DNA from: Actinophytocola sp.
GTDB lineage: Bacteria; Actinomycetota; Actinomycetes; Mycobacteriales; Pseudonocardiaceae
Assembly (NCBI GenBank): GCA_009377395.1
Contig: WHUB01000002.1
Coordinates: 47,231-111,230, forward strand
Direction: 5' to 3'
DNA length: 64,000 nucleotides
This document shows, one piece after another, positions 1-9,097 of the stretch. The notes below the pieces were generated by a model. The model was not told where the DNA came from. It did not search any database and saw only the letters and a list, made by a program, of their open reading frames with translations. Position numbers and translations under genes: made by a program. The first letter of the stretch is position 1. Each line of letters opens with the position of its first letter.

Positions 1-312
1 CTGCTGTCCGGCGAGCTGGAGCGGTTCACCGAGAACACCATCGTCGACCCGGCCGCGCTGCGCGAGGAGCTCGACGAGGTGGTCGGCAACGGCTTCGCGA
101 CCACCATCGAGGAGTTCGAGGAGGGCCTCAACGCGGCGGCGGCGCCGATCCGCGACGCCGAGGGCACGGTCGTGGCCACCATCGGGGTGTCGGGCCCGTC
201 GTACCGGCTCGACGCGGACGAGCTGCGCAAGCTGGCGCCGGGGATCCGCGAGGCGGCCGACCTCGCGTCGAGCCGGATGGGCTACTTCCACCCGGTCAGT
301 AGCGACGACTGA
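1..312 (+). CDS. IclR-family transcriptional regulator, C-terminal part (5' truncated by window)
   Basis: Frame open from base 1; ...AAAPIRDAEGTVVATIGVSGPSYRL... is typical of the IclR effector-binding domain. Confidence 0.85.
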   Translation: MLSGELERFTENTIVDPAALREELDEVVGNGFATTIEEFEEGLNAAAAPIRDAEGTVVATIGVSGPSYRLDADELRKLAPGIREAADLASSRMGYFHPVSSDD

Positions 313-856
313 CCGACCCCGGCGAGGGCACGAGCGGCGCCATGACGGCGACCAGGTCACGCCGCATGCACACCCTCGGCCACTTGCCGAGGCCGTTGCC
401 GCGTTCGTCCTCCAGGATGGCCAGCAGGCCGGGCGTCAGCTCGGCGAGGTCGAGCTCCCGGAAGCCGCACCGCAGGTAGTACGGCGCGTTCCACGGCACC
501 TGCGAGAACGTGGTCAGCGTGAGCGCCTCGACGCCGCACCGCGCCGACTCGTCGGCGGTATGGTCGAGCAGCGCCTTGCCGATGCCGCGCCGCGCGAAGT
601 CGGGATGCACCGAGACCTGTTCGATGTGGGTGTTGCCGTCGACGACATCGGTGATCAGATACGCCATCAGCCTGCCGAAGGGCCCGACCGCCACCCATGC
701 CTCCCCGTTGCGCTGGGCATATGCCAGCTCGGCGAGGGTGGGTGGATCGTCGTCGGCGATCTCCGCCATCCCGATGTCACGGAAACACCGGCCGGCGGCA
801 CGCTCGATGTCCTGCAGCGCAAGCAGCTCGTCGGCACGAGCCGTTCGGATACGCAC
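296..856 (-). CDS. GNAT-family N-acetyltransferase
   Basis: IEQVSVHPDFARRGIGKALLDHTAD acetyl-CoA binding motif; start chosen at GTG (VRIRTAR...). Confidence 0.85.
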   Translation of the reverse strand: MRIRTARADELLALQDIERAAGRCFRDIGMAEIADDDPPTLAELAYAQRNGEAWVAVGPFGRLMAYLITDVVDGNTHIEQVSVHPDFARRGIGKALLDHTADESARCGVEALTLTTFSQVPWNAPYYLRCGFRELDLAELTPGLLAILEDERGNGLGKWPRVCMRRDLVAVMAPLVPSPGSVSRRY

Positions 857-919
857 GCCACCAGTATCGACTCCCGCAGCGCACCGTGCCACCGCCGACC
901 GGCTGTGGCATCATCTCGA

Positions 920-940
920 TCATGAACATCATTTCCATTA
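920..940. promoter_or_regulatory. Imperfect palindrome resembling a Zur box (TCATGAACATCATTTCCATTA)
   Basis: 7 of 10 symmetric pairs match; core TGAACATCATTTCCA close to TGAAAATNATTTTCA; between divergent GNAT and ATP-grasp genes. Confidence 0.45.
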
Positions 941-955
941 GCTGGATCGAGTGAC

Positions 956-2245
956 ATGGCCACGCTGCTCATGGTGGAGAGCTGGCTGCGCTCGACCGGG
1001 CACAGCCTGCCGCCGCTGATCCGCCGGCTCGGCCACGACTACGTGCTGCTCACCAAGGATCCGGCGCTGTACCCGGACTCGACCGCGGGCCGGCGTCATC
1101 CGGTGCGCGGCAACGCCAGCGAGATCGTGCGCGCCGACACCAACGACCCCGACGCCGCCGTCGCGGCGGCCCGCGCGGTGGCGCGGCGACGCCGGATCGA
1201 CGGCGTGCTGACGACGTGCGACTACTACCTGGCCACCGCCACGCACATCGCCGACGCCCTCGGGCTGCCCGGCGCGCGGCCGGACGTGCTGCACACCGCC
1301 ACCCGCAAGCACCGGGTCCGCCAGGCGCTGGACGCGGCGGGAGTGCCGAGCCCGCGCTTCGCGGTCGCCGACAGCTTCGACGCCGCCCGCACGGCGGCCG
1401 CCTCGCTCGGCTACCCGCTGGTCGCCAAGCCGGTGGACCTCAACTCGGGCACCTCGGTGCAGCGCGTCGAGGACGACACCGAGCTCAAGGACGCCTGCCA
1501 GGAGATCACCGCCGACGAGCACAACACGCGCGGCCAGCCACGGGAGCGGGTGGTGCTGCTGGAGGAGCTGGTCGAGGGGCCCGAGGTCAGCGTCGAGGCC
1601 GTCACGAGCGACGGCGAGACCACGATCGTCGGCATCACCGACAAGAGCCTCGCCGCGCCGCCCGCGTTCGTGGAGTCGGGGCACATGTTCCCCGCCGAGC
1701 CGCCTGGGTCCGCCGTCGCCGAGGCCGAGGCGTACGTGCGGGACGTGCTGCGCGCGCTCGGCTACCGCCACGGCCTCAGCCACACCGAGCTGCGGCTGAC
1801 CAGCGACGGCCCCCGCCTGATCGAGATCAACCCGCGCCAGCCGGGCGGCTACATCTTCGACCTGTTGCGGCTGGTGACCGGCGTCGACCCGCTCGAACAG
1901 TTGGTGCGGCTCAGCCTCGGCGAGTCACCGAAAGCGAGCGAGCCGACCGGCACGGCCAGCGCCGCGGTGTCCTTCGTGATCTCTCCCCGGCCGGGCACGG
2001 TGGTCGGCGTGGCGGGCACCGGCGCGCTCGACGCCGACCCCGGCGTGGTGCGCTGGCGGCTGTCGGTGCCGGCGCGGGCGGGCCTGCCGCGCAGCAACGA
2101 CGCCTACCTCGGCCACGTCGTCACCGCCTCGCCCGAGGCGGGGGCGGCGCGGGCCGAGGCGGCGGCCGCCGTCGACTCGCTCCGGCTGCGCTTTGCCGAC
2201 GGCAGCACGGCACGTCCCATCGGCGTCCCCGGTGTGGTTTTCTGA
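956..2245 (+). CDS. ATP-grasp domain ligase
   Basis: SLGYPLVAKPVDLNSGTSV ... VLLEELVEGPEVSVEAV ... RLIEINPRQPGG ATP-grasp signature motifs. Confidence 0.85.
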   Translation: MATLLMVESWLRSTGHSLPPLIRRLGHDYVLLTKDPALYPDSTAGRRHPVRGNASEIVRADTNDPDAAVAAARAVARRRRIDGVLTTCDYYLATATHIADALGLPGARPDVLHTATRKHRVRQALDAAGVPSPRFAVADSFDAARTAAASLGYPLVAKPVDLNSGTSVQRVEDDTELKDACQEITADEHNTRGQPRERVVLLEELVEGPEVSVEAVTSDGETTIVGITDKSLAAPPAFVESGHMFPAEPPGSAVAEAEAYVRDVLRALGYRHGLSHTELRLTSDGPRLIEINPRQPGGYIFDLLRLVTGVDPLEQLVRLSLGESPKASEPTGTASAAVSFVISPRPGTVVGVAGTGALDADPGVVRWRLSVPARAGLPRSNDAYLGHVVTASPEAGAARAEAAAAVDSLRLRFADGSTARPIGVPGVVF

Positions 2246-2249
2246 CACG

Positions 2250-3089
2250 GTGGACTTCGATGCCGTTGCCGATGAGCTCTACGGCCGCCCGCGCGAGGAG
2301 TTCATCCGCAGGCGCAACGCCCTGGCGGCGGAGGCGGCCGACGCGAAGCTGGCCGCCCGGATCAAGGCGCTGCGCAAGCCGACGCTGGCGGCGTGGCTGG
2401 TCAACCGGCTGGCCAGGGAACGGCCCGACGACCTGGCCGAGCTGACCCGGCTCGGCGAGCAGCTGCGTGCCGCGCACGAGGAGCTGGCCGGTGAGCGGCT
2501 GCGCACGCTGTCGGTGGGGCGGCGCGAGGCCGTCGACGCGCTGACGCTGGCCACGCGGGAGATCGGCCGGAACGCGGGGCTCGGCGTCAGCGACGTCGTC
2601 GCGGACCAAGTGCACGACACGTTGCAGGCGGCGCTGGCCGGTGGCGACGCCGCCGAGCTGGTGGTCGCGGGACGGCTGGCCACGGCGCTCGACCCCTCCG
2701 ACGCGCAGCAGTGGCTCACGGCGGGCACGATGCCGCCGGAGCGGCCCCGCCCCGAGCCGCGCGGGCAGCCGCGTCCCTCCCGGTCCACCGAGAACACCGA
2801 CGAGCTGCGGCGCAGGCGCGAGGAACGCGAGCGCGTCGAACGCGAGGCAGAGACGGCCCGGGAACGGCGGGACACGGCGGCGGAAACGCTGGCCGAGGCG
2901 CGCACCCGCGCCCGCGAGGCCACCGACGAGGTCAACACGCTTCGCGCGAAGCTCGTCAAGGCGCAGCGCTACGAGAAGCTGGCGCGCAACGCGGTACGGG
3001 CGGCGCAGCTCGAACTCGGCACCGCCGAGCGCGAGGCCGAGAACGCCGAACGCGCGCTGCGCCGCCACGAGCGCCCGCCATCGGAGTGA
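2250..3089 (+). CDS. Conserved hypothetical protein with C-terminal charged coiled coil
   Basis: GTG start just after ATP-grasp stop; long ORF with heptad-like Glu/Arg-rich tail. Confidence 0.75.
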   Translation: MDFDAVADELYGRPREEFIRRRNALAAEAADAKLAARIKALRKPTLAAWLVNRLARERPDDLAELTRLGEQLRAAHEELAGERLRTLSVGRREAVDALTLATREIGRNAGLGVSDVVADQVHDTLQAALAGGDAAELVVAGRLATALDPSDAQQWLTAGTMPPERPRPEPRGQPRPSRSTENTDELRRRREERERVEREAETARERRDTAAETLAEARTRAREATDEVNTLRAKLVKAQRYEKLARNAVRAAQLELGTAEREAENAERALRRHERPPSE

Positions 3090-3485
3090 TCAGCGGGCGG
3101 TGGTCCGGTACCAGGCGCGGCTTTCGCCCTCCGGCACCAGGATCTGGGCGAGGAGGGTGGTCACCCCGCCACCGATCACCAGCCACAGCAGGGCGGCGAT
3201 GCCCTCGTTGAGCAGGACGTCCAGCTTGGCGCCTGCCGGTGTGAACAGGTTGCCGAGGCCGAGGTCGATCGCCCCGGCCCAGTTGGTGACGAACTGGGCG
3301 AAGTTGTTGGCCATGTTGGCCTCGCCGACGACGAGCACGATGTGGATCGCGAGCACAATGGCGAACAGCCCCGTGACGACGCTGATCACCCCGTTGACGA
3401 CCCGCACGAAGGCGAGCCGTCCGGTCGGCCGCTCCGTCACGACCTCGCCGTACTGGGCATGGCCGGGTTCTGGGTTGGTCGTCAT
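3090..3485 (-). CDS. Small integral membrane protein
   Basis: MTTNPEPGHAQYGEVV... with hydrophobic segments; ATG at 3485. Confidence 0.7.
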   Translation of the reverse strand: MTTNPEPGHAQYGEVVTERPTGRLAFVRVVNGVISVVTGLFAIVLAIHIVLVVGEANMANNFAQFVTNWAGAIDLGLGNLFTPAGAKLDVLLNEGIAALLWLVIGGGVTTLLAQILVPEGESRAWYRTTAR

Positions 3486-3523
3486 ATCGGGTGGATAGCC
3501 GCCGCGCCCTGGCGGCAAACACC

Positions 3524-4741
3524 TTACGGCCGGGCGCGGCCGGTCCAGGTCCAGGCGTACCCGGTGTCCTCGCACGCCTCGGCGGCCTCGCCCAGCTCGA
3601 GCGGGGCGAAGGTGTCGACCATGACCGCCGTCTCGTCGAAGAACTCGGCGCCGACCGACGCCTCGGCCGCGCCGGGCTGCGGCCCGTGGGTGCAGCCGGA
3701 CGGGTGCAGCGAGAGCGACCCGACGTCGATGCCGGAGCCCTTGCGCGCCTCGTAGTTGCCGCGCACGTAGAACATCAGCTCGTCGGAGTCGACGTTGGCG
3801 TGGTTGTACGGCACCGGGATCGCCAGCGGGTGGTAGTCGACCTTGCGCGGGCAGAAGGAGCAGACGACGAAGTTCGGCCCCTCGAACGTCTGGTGCACCG
3901 GCGGCGGCTGGTGCACCCGGCCGGTGATCGGCTCGAAGTCGTCGATGTTGAACACCCACGGATACAGGCAGCCGTCCCAGCCGACGACGTCGAACGGATG
4001 GTGGTCGTAGGTGAACCGCGTCAGCCCGGCGCGGTGGCGCACCAGGACGTCGGTGTCGCCGTCGGCGTCGTGCCCGTCGACGAGCAGCGGCTCGACCGGT
4101 CCGCGCAGGTCGCGTTCGCAGTACGGCGCGTGTTCGAGGAACTGTCCCCTGGCGGACAGGTAGCGCTTGGGCGGCCCGACATGACCGCGCGCCTCCAGCG
4201 ACAGGATGCGCAACGGCGCAGCGACATTCTGGTCCCGCCCGCCACCCCAACTGGCACCAGGCACGACGCGGTAGGTGGTCGAGGTCGGCAGCACCACGTA
4301 GTCGCCGTCGCCGACGTCGAGCGCGCCGTAGATGGTCTCGATGGTGCCGGTGCCGCCCTGGATGTAGAGCAGCTCGTCGCCCGCCGCGTTGCGGTAGAGC
4401 GGGCTCGGCTCGCTCGCCACGGCGAAGCCGATGGTGACGTCGTTGTTGCCGAACAGCCTGCGCCGCGCGGTGATCGCGTCAGCGTCGGGTTTGAAGCCGA
4501 GGTCCTGGGTGCGATACGCGCGCGGCTTGAGCGGGTGGTTGGGCACGATCGGTCCGCGCTCGTCCTCGACGGCTTCCGCGCCGACGATCGCGGTCGGCAG
4601 GTTGCGGTGGTAGAGCAGGGCGGAGTCGGAGGAGAACCCCTCGACACCCATCAGCTCCTCGGCGTAGAGGCTGCCGGTCGGGGAACGGAACTGGGTATGC
4701 CGTTTGGGCGGTATCTCGCCGACCTTGCGGTAGTACGGCAT
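3524..4741 (-). CDS. hmgA: Homogentisate 1,2-dioxygenase
   Basis: MPYYRKVGEIPPKRHTQFRSPTGSLYAEELMGVEGFSSDSALLYHR; cupin-type HGA dioxygenase sequence. Confidence 0.9.
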   Translation of the reverse strand: MPYYRKVGEIPPKRHTQFRSPTGSLYAEELMGVEGFSSDSALLYHRNLPTAIVGAEAVEDERGPIVPNHPLKPRAYRTQDLGFKPDADAITARRRLFGNNDVTIGFAVASEPSPLYRNAAGDELLYIQGGTGTIETIYGALDVGDGDYVVLPTSTTYRVVPGASWGGGRDQNVAAPLRILSLEARGHVGPPKRYLSARGQFLEHAPYCERDLRGPVEPLLVDGHDADGDTDVLVRHRAGLTRFTYDHHPFDVVGWDGCLYPWVFNIDDFEPITGRVHQPPPVHQTFEGPNFVVCSFCPRKVDYHPLAIPVPYNHANVDSDELMFYVRGNYEARKGSGIDVGSLSLHPSGCTHGPQPGAAEASVGAEFFDETAVMVDTFAPLELGEAAEACEDTGYAWTWTGRARP

Positions 4742-4773
4742 GAGGATCTCCTGGGATACGGGAGAAAACTGTG

Positions 4774-4786
4774 TCCGATAATCGGA
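4774..4786. promoter_or_regulatory. Perfect palindrome TCCGAT-A-ATCGGA between divergent hmgA and 4818 gene; candidate IclR operator
   Basis: Direct reading; located in the 76-bp divergent promoter region; IclR regulator gene lies nearby. Confidence 0.5.
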
Positions 4787-4817
4787 ACATTTCGTTCGAC
4801 TATAGTACGCTACTAGC

Positions 4818-5693
4818 GTGTCAGTCGTGTCAAGCGCAGTGGAATTCACGCCGCCCGGCCCCAGCGGCATCCCGCCCCTCTTCACGCGACTCGTCGACGA
4901 CTCCGCGCTCTTCCCGCCGGGCGCCGCCGCGATGTCCGATGCGCTGCACGCCTACCTCGACGCCCGCGCCGGTGAGTACTCCGGCATCCTCGGCCTCTTT
5001 CTCTGCCCCGCGTCCCGGCTGCCCGAGCTCATCACCGAGATCATCAAGATCAAGCCGTCCGCCCCGCTGCCCATCTCGCTGATCATCGACACCGGCCTCG
5101 GCGGCGTGCCGAAGGCGATCTCGATCGTCGAGTCCCGCGCCGAACTGCTGACCCTGCGCATGGTCGAAATGCCCGCTCCGTCCGATGTGGACGAAGTCTG
5201 GCTGGAGCGGGTGTCCGAGTTCGTGCCGGAGGACGTGGTGCGCGTCGTCGAGCCCCGGCGCGGCAAGGGCTGGCTCGACGGCGTCCGCAAGGTCATCGAG
5301 CACGGCAGCTGGCCCAAGATCCGCTGCGGCGGGGTGTCGACCGAGAACTTCCCCACCGTCGACGAGGTGGCCGACTTCTTCTCGGTCGTCGCGGGCGTCA
5401 CCGGCGCCTCGTTCAAGGCGACCAACAGCCTGCACCGCGCGGTGCGCCATGTCGACGACGAGACCGGCTTCACCCACCACGGCTTCCTGAACCTGCTCAT
5501 CGCGTCGGCCCGCTGCCTCGCCGGCGGTGACGTCCGCGAAGCGCTCGAAGCCACCGACGGCCAGGCGCTCGCCGCCGAGGCGAGCGAGCTGAGCGACTCC
5601 GCCGCCAAGGCGGTGCGGGAGCTGTTCGCCTGCTACGGCTCAGGCACCTTCACCGAGGCCGTCGACGACCTCGAGGAGCTGGGCCTGCTGTGA
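4818..5693 (+). CDS. Conserved hypothetical protein divergent from hmgA
   Basis: Long ORF with good coding character, LFTRLVDDSALFPPGAAAMSDALHAY. Confidence 0.8.
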   Translation: MSVVSSAVEFTPPGPSGIPPLFTRLVDDSALFPPGAAAMSDALHAYLDARAGEYSGILGLFLCPASRLPELITEIIKIKPSAPLPISLIIDTGLGGVPKAISIVESRAELLTLRMVEMPAPSDVDEVWLERVSEFVPEDVVRVVEPRRGKGWLDGVRKVIEHGSWPKIRCGGVSTENFPTVDEVADFFSVVAGVTGASFKATNSLHRAVRHVDDETGFTHHGFLNLLIASARCLAGGDVREALEATDGQALAAEASELSDSAAKAVRELFACYGSGTFTEAVDDLEELGLL

Positions 5694-5709
5694 CCGCAAG
5701 GTCCCGGTC

Positions 5710-6348
5710 ATGAGCACGGCGAACTCAGGCAGTTCGCTGACGCTCGACCGAGGACTGGCGCTGTTGCAGACCGTCGCCGACGCCGAGGGGCAGGCGTGCA
5801 GCGTCTCCGAGCTGGCCGACCGCATCGGCGTCAGCCGGGCGGCGGTGTACCGGCTGCTCGGGCCGCTGGTCGAGCGCGGGCTGGTATGGCGCGACGGCAC
5901 CAAGGTGCGGCTCGGTGTCGGCCTGCTGCGGCTGGCCGACCGCGTGCTGCCGCAGCTGCGCGAGGCCGCGACGCCGATCCTGCGCGCGCTGGCCGAGGAG
6001 GTCGGCGCCACCGCGCACCTGTCCATCGCCGACGGCGACACCGTGCAGGCCGTCGCGGTGATCGAGCCGTCGTGGACCAGCTATCACGTCGGCTACCGGG
6101 TGGGCAGCAGGCACCCGATCAGCAAGGGCGCCGCGGGCAAGGCGATCACGCTGCGGCAGGACGACCCGGAGTGGGTGGCGACGGTCGGCGAGCTACAGCC
6201 GGGCGCGTTCGGCGTCGCGGCGCCGGTGCGGAAGGTGATGGGGCTGCGCGCCAGCATCGGCGTGGTGTCGCTGCACCATCTCGACCCCGACGAGGTCGGC
6301 CCGCGCGTGGTGTCCTCGGCGACCGAACTGGCTCGCGTGCTGCGCTGA
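5710..6348 (+). CDS. IclR-family transcriptional regulator (likely hmgA regulator)
   Basis: N-terminal wHTH VSELADRIGVSRAAVYRLLGPLVERGLV plus IclR effector domain. Confidence 0.88.
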   Translation: MSTANSGSSLTLDRGLALLQTVADAEGQACSVSELADRIGVSRAAVYRLLGPLVERGLVWRDGTKVRLGVGLLRLADRVLPQLREAATPILRALAEEVGATAHLSIADGDTVQAVAVIEPSWTSYHVGYRVGSRHPISKGAAGKAITLRQDDPEWVATVGELQPGAFGVAAPVRKVMGLRASIGVVSLHHLDPDEVGPRVVSSATELARVLR

Positions 6349-6375
6349 CTCGACCGGCGTGTCGGGTTGGCATAT

Positions 6376-6391
6376 TCGAACAGGTGTTCTA
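6376..6391. promoter_or_regulatory. LexA/SOS box TCGAACAGGTGTTCTA
   Basis: One mismatch in the half-sites of TCGAAC-N4-GTTCGA; 10 bp upstream of the ATG at 6402. Confidence 0.75.
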
Positions 6392-6401
6392 GTATCGGAG
6401 C

Positions 6402-7670
6402 ATGCCGGATCCGACCCGCCTTCCGTTCTCGCCTGGTACCGCGTGGCACCGGGCGGATCGGACCGCGTTGGTCACGGCTTTGTGCGAGACCGAGACGATG
6501 ATCCGGCGGGCGCAGGCGGCGCAGAGCGAGATCCTGGCGGAGATGCAGTCGCGGGGTGTGCCGCAGACGTTCGGCTACGCCGACGTCGAAGCCGTGGTCA
6601 AGGACGTCATCCGCTGCGACCGGCCCGAGGCCAGGGCCCGAGTCCGCCGCGCCTTGGCGTGCCACGAGCACACCGAAGGCACCCGCCGCATGCCCGCCGC
6701 CGCACCGGCCACCGCAGCCACCTCGGCCGAAGGCGCGATCAGCGCCCGGCACATCGACTCGATTCTGCGCACGCTGGCGGAGATCCCCGGCACCGTGCCG
6801 GAGGAGGAACGCCTCGGCTACGAGAAGATTCTGGCGGACCTGGCCCGCGAGTCACCACCGGCAGCGGTAGATCGAGCCGGAAGGCACCTGCTGGCACGCA
6901 TAGAACAAGACCACCTCGCCCGCGACCCCGCCGAACCCCCACCGCCACCCGCACGCGAACTCAACTGGGCGTGGAACCGGGACCGGCAGCTCTGTTTCGC
7001 CGGGCGCCTCGACGCGGTCTCGGGTGCGCTGTTCGAGAAACTATTGTCACCACTGGCCAATCCACGCCCCGGACCGGACGGCCAACGCGACACCCGCCCG
7101 ATCGACCAACGCCACGGCGACGCCTTCGCCGAACTGCTGGACCACACCCAACGAGCAGCAGACCTCCCGACCGAAGCAGGCGAGAAACCCGCCCTGCTCG
7201 TCACCATGAGCATCGATGGTCTGCACGGGCGACGGGAACCGCCACTGCTCAACGAAGATATCCCGATTCCCGTTGGCGAGGCCCGACTGCTCGCTTGCGA
7301 TGCGCGGGTCATCCCCGCCGTGCTCGGCAGCAGTGGTGAACTGCTCGACCTCGGCCGCGAAACCCGGCTGGCCACGACAGCACAACGCCGCGCCCTCGGC
7401 CTACGGGACCGCGGCTGCGTCTTCCCCGGCTGCACCAGGCCCAGCAACTGGTGCCAAGCACACCACATCGTCGACTGGATCAACGGCGGACCGTCCGATT
7501 TAGACAATCTCGTTCTGTTGTGCGGCATGCACCACCGCCTCATGCACACCAGCGAGTGGACCAGCCGCATGGCCGACGACGGCAAACCCGAATGCATACC
7601 GCCGCCATGGTTCGATCCGAAGCAGACGCCCCGCCGCAACCACACATTCCATCCGCCCGACACCGGCTGA
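6402..7670 (+). CDS. DUF222 (13E12 repeat family) HNH endonuclease-domain protein
   Basis: C-terminal RDRGCVFPGCTRPSNWCQAHHIVDWINGGPSDLDNLVLLCGMHHRLMH HNH motif. Confidence 0.92.
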   Translation: MPDPTRLPFSPGTAWHRADRTALVTALCETETMIRRAQAAQSEILAEMQSRGVPQTFGYADVEAVVKDVIRCDRPEARARVRRALACHEHTEGTRRMPAAAPATAATSAEGAISARHIDSILRTLAEIPGTVPEEERLGYEKILADLARESPPAAVDRAGRHLLARIEQDHLARDPAEPPPPPARELNWAWNRDRQLCFAGRLDAVSGALFEKLLSPLANPRPGPDGQRDTRPIDQRHGDAFAELLDHTQRAADLPTEAGEKPALLVTMSIDGLHGRREPPLLNEDIPIPVGEARLLACDARVIPAVLGSSGELLDLGRETRLATTAQRRALGLRDRGCVFPGCTRPSNWCQAHHIVDWINGGPSDLDNLVLLCGMHHRLMHTSEWTSRMADDGKPECIPPPWFDPKQTPRRNHTFHPPDTG

Positions 7671-7693
7671 CGGCGTGGGGCACGTGCGTGCTG

Positions 7694-9040
7694 CTACCCC
7701 CGGGGCCGCAGCGTCATCGGGATGCCGTTGGCTGGGCGCAGCGTGACCGCCGTCAGCGCCTGCGGCTGGTGCCCCGGCACGAGGTCGAGCTCGAACCGCT
7801 GCGTGATCGTGGCGAGCAGCAGCACCGCCTCCAGCATCGCGAAGCCACCGCCGACGCACTGCCGCCGCCCGCCACCGAACGGCAGGTAGGCGAGCCGGTG
7901 CCGTTCCGGGGCACCCGGCAGGAAACGACGCGGGTCGAACCCCTCCGGGTTCGGCCAATGGTCCGGGTTGCGGTGCACCAGGTACGGCGGCGTGGCGACG
8001 ACGCTGCCCGCGGGCACCGAGATGCCGTCGAGCTCGTCGGCCTGGCGGGCCTCCCGCTCGATCATCCAGGCCGGTGGGTAGAGCCGCATGGACTCGGAGA
8101 GCACGGCCGACGTCCACTCCAGCTTGCCCAGGTCGGCCGCAGTGGCAGCGCGGCCGGAGAGCACGTCGTCGACCTCGGCGACGAGCCGCTGCCGGGCGTC
8201 CGGGTGACGGGAGAGCAGCAGCAGCGTCCACGCCAGGGCGTTGGCGGTGGTCTCGTGCCCGGCGAGCAGGACGGTCATCAGCTCGTCGCGGACCTGCTGC
8301 TCGTCGAGCGGGTTGCCGTCATCGTCGCGGGCGGCGAGCAGGGCGTCGAGTAGGTCCCTCTCGTCTTTGCCGGCCGGTGTGGCGCGGCGGCGCGTGATCA
8401 GGCCGTCGACCACGCCGCGCAGATGCCGCTCGGCGCCCCTGGCGCGCAGCCGGGCCGGCGTCGGCCAGCGGTGATAGTCCGGCACCAGCAGGAACAGCGG
8501 GTGGCGCACCACCTTCACGAAGGCCGTCAGCACAGTCTCCAACGCGGGACCCATCTCGCCCGCCTCGCCGCTGAGGTCGGCGCTGAACAGCGCACGTCCG
8601 ACGACATCGAGGGTGAGCGCGCTCATCTCGTCGGCGACGTCGACGACGCTGCCACCGCCGAGCGCCGCCCAGCGGTCCATGGCGCTGCCTGCGGCGTCGA
8701 CCATGGCCGGGGCGAACGCGTCGATGCGCCTGCGGGCGAACATCGGCTGCACTAACCTGCGCTGCCGCGCCCAGCTCTCGTCCTCGTTGGTGAGCAGGCC
8801 GTTGCCAAGCAGCTCGGTAAGCGGACGGTAGGTGCGCGCCTTGCGGTAGTTGTCCTGGTAGCCGACCAGCACCTGCCCGACGAGCTCCGGCCGGGAGGTG
8901 AGCACGAGCTGGTTGCCGCGCGGCAGCGGGATCCGCACCAGGTCTTGGTCCCGGGTGAGCGACGAGATGGCGACGAGCGGGTCCGCGCGCAGCGTGGGCA
9001 GGAACCGCAGTGCCTCGCGTCCGCTGAGTTCTCGCGCCAT
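7694..9040 (-). CDS. Cytochrome P450
   Basis: I-helix LLAGHETTANAL, ESMRLYPP (ExxR), heme loop FGGGRRQCVGGGF. Confidence 0.95.
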   Translation of the reverse strand: MARELSGREALRFLPTLRADPLVAISSLTRDQDLVRIPLPRGNQLVLTSRPELVGQVLVGYQDNYRKARTYRPLTELLGNGLLTNEDESWARQRRLVQPMFARRRIDAFAPAMVDAAGSAMDRWAALGGGSVVDVADEMSALTLDVVGRALFSADLSGEAGEMGPALETVLTAFVKVVRHPLFLLVPDYHRWPTPARLRARGAERHLRGVVDGLITRRRATPAGKDERDLLDALLAARDDDGNPLDEQQVRDELMTVLLAGHETTANALAWTLLLLSRHPDARQRLVAEVDDVLSGRAATAADLGKLEWTSAVLSESMRLYPPAWMIEREARQADELDGISVPAGSVVATPPYLVHRNPDHWPNPEGFDPRRFLPGAPERHRLAYLPFGGGRRQCVGGGFAMLEAVLLLATITQRFELDLVPGHQPQALTAVTLRPANGIPMTLRPRG

Positions 9041-9097
9041 CGCCGCCTCCCTGCTCGATGGGACTTATACAAGCGTCTATCCACCGGGCAGCCGGTG

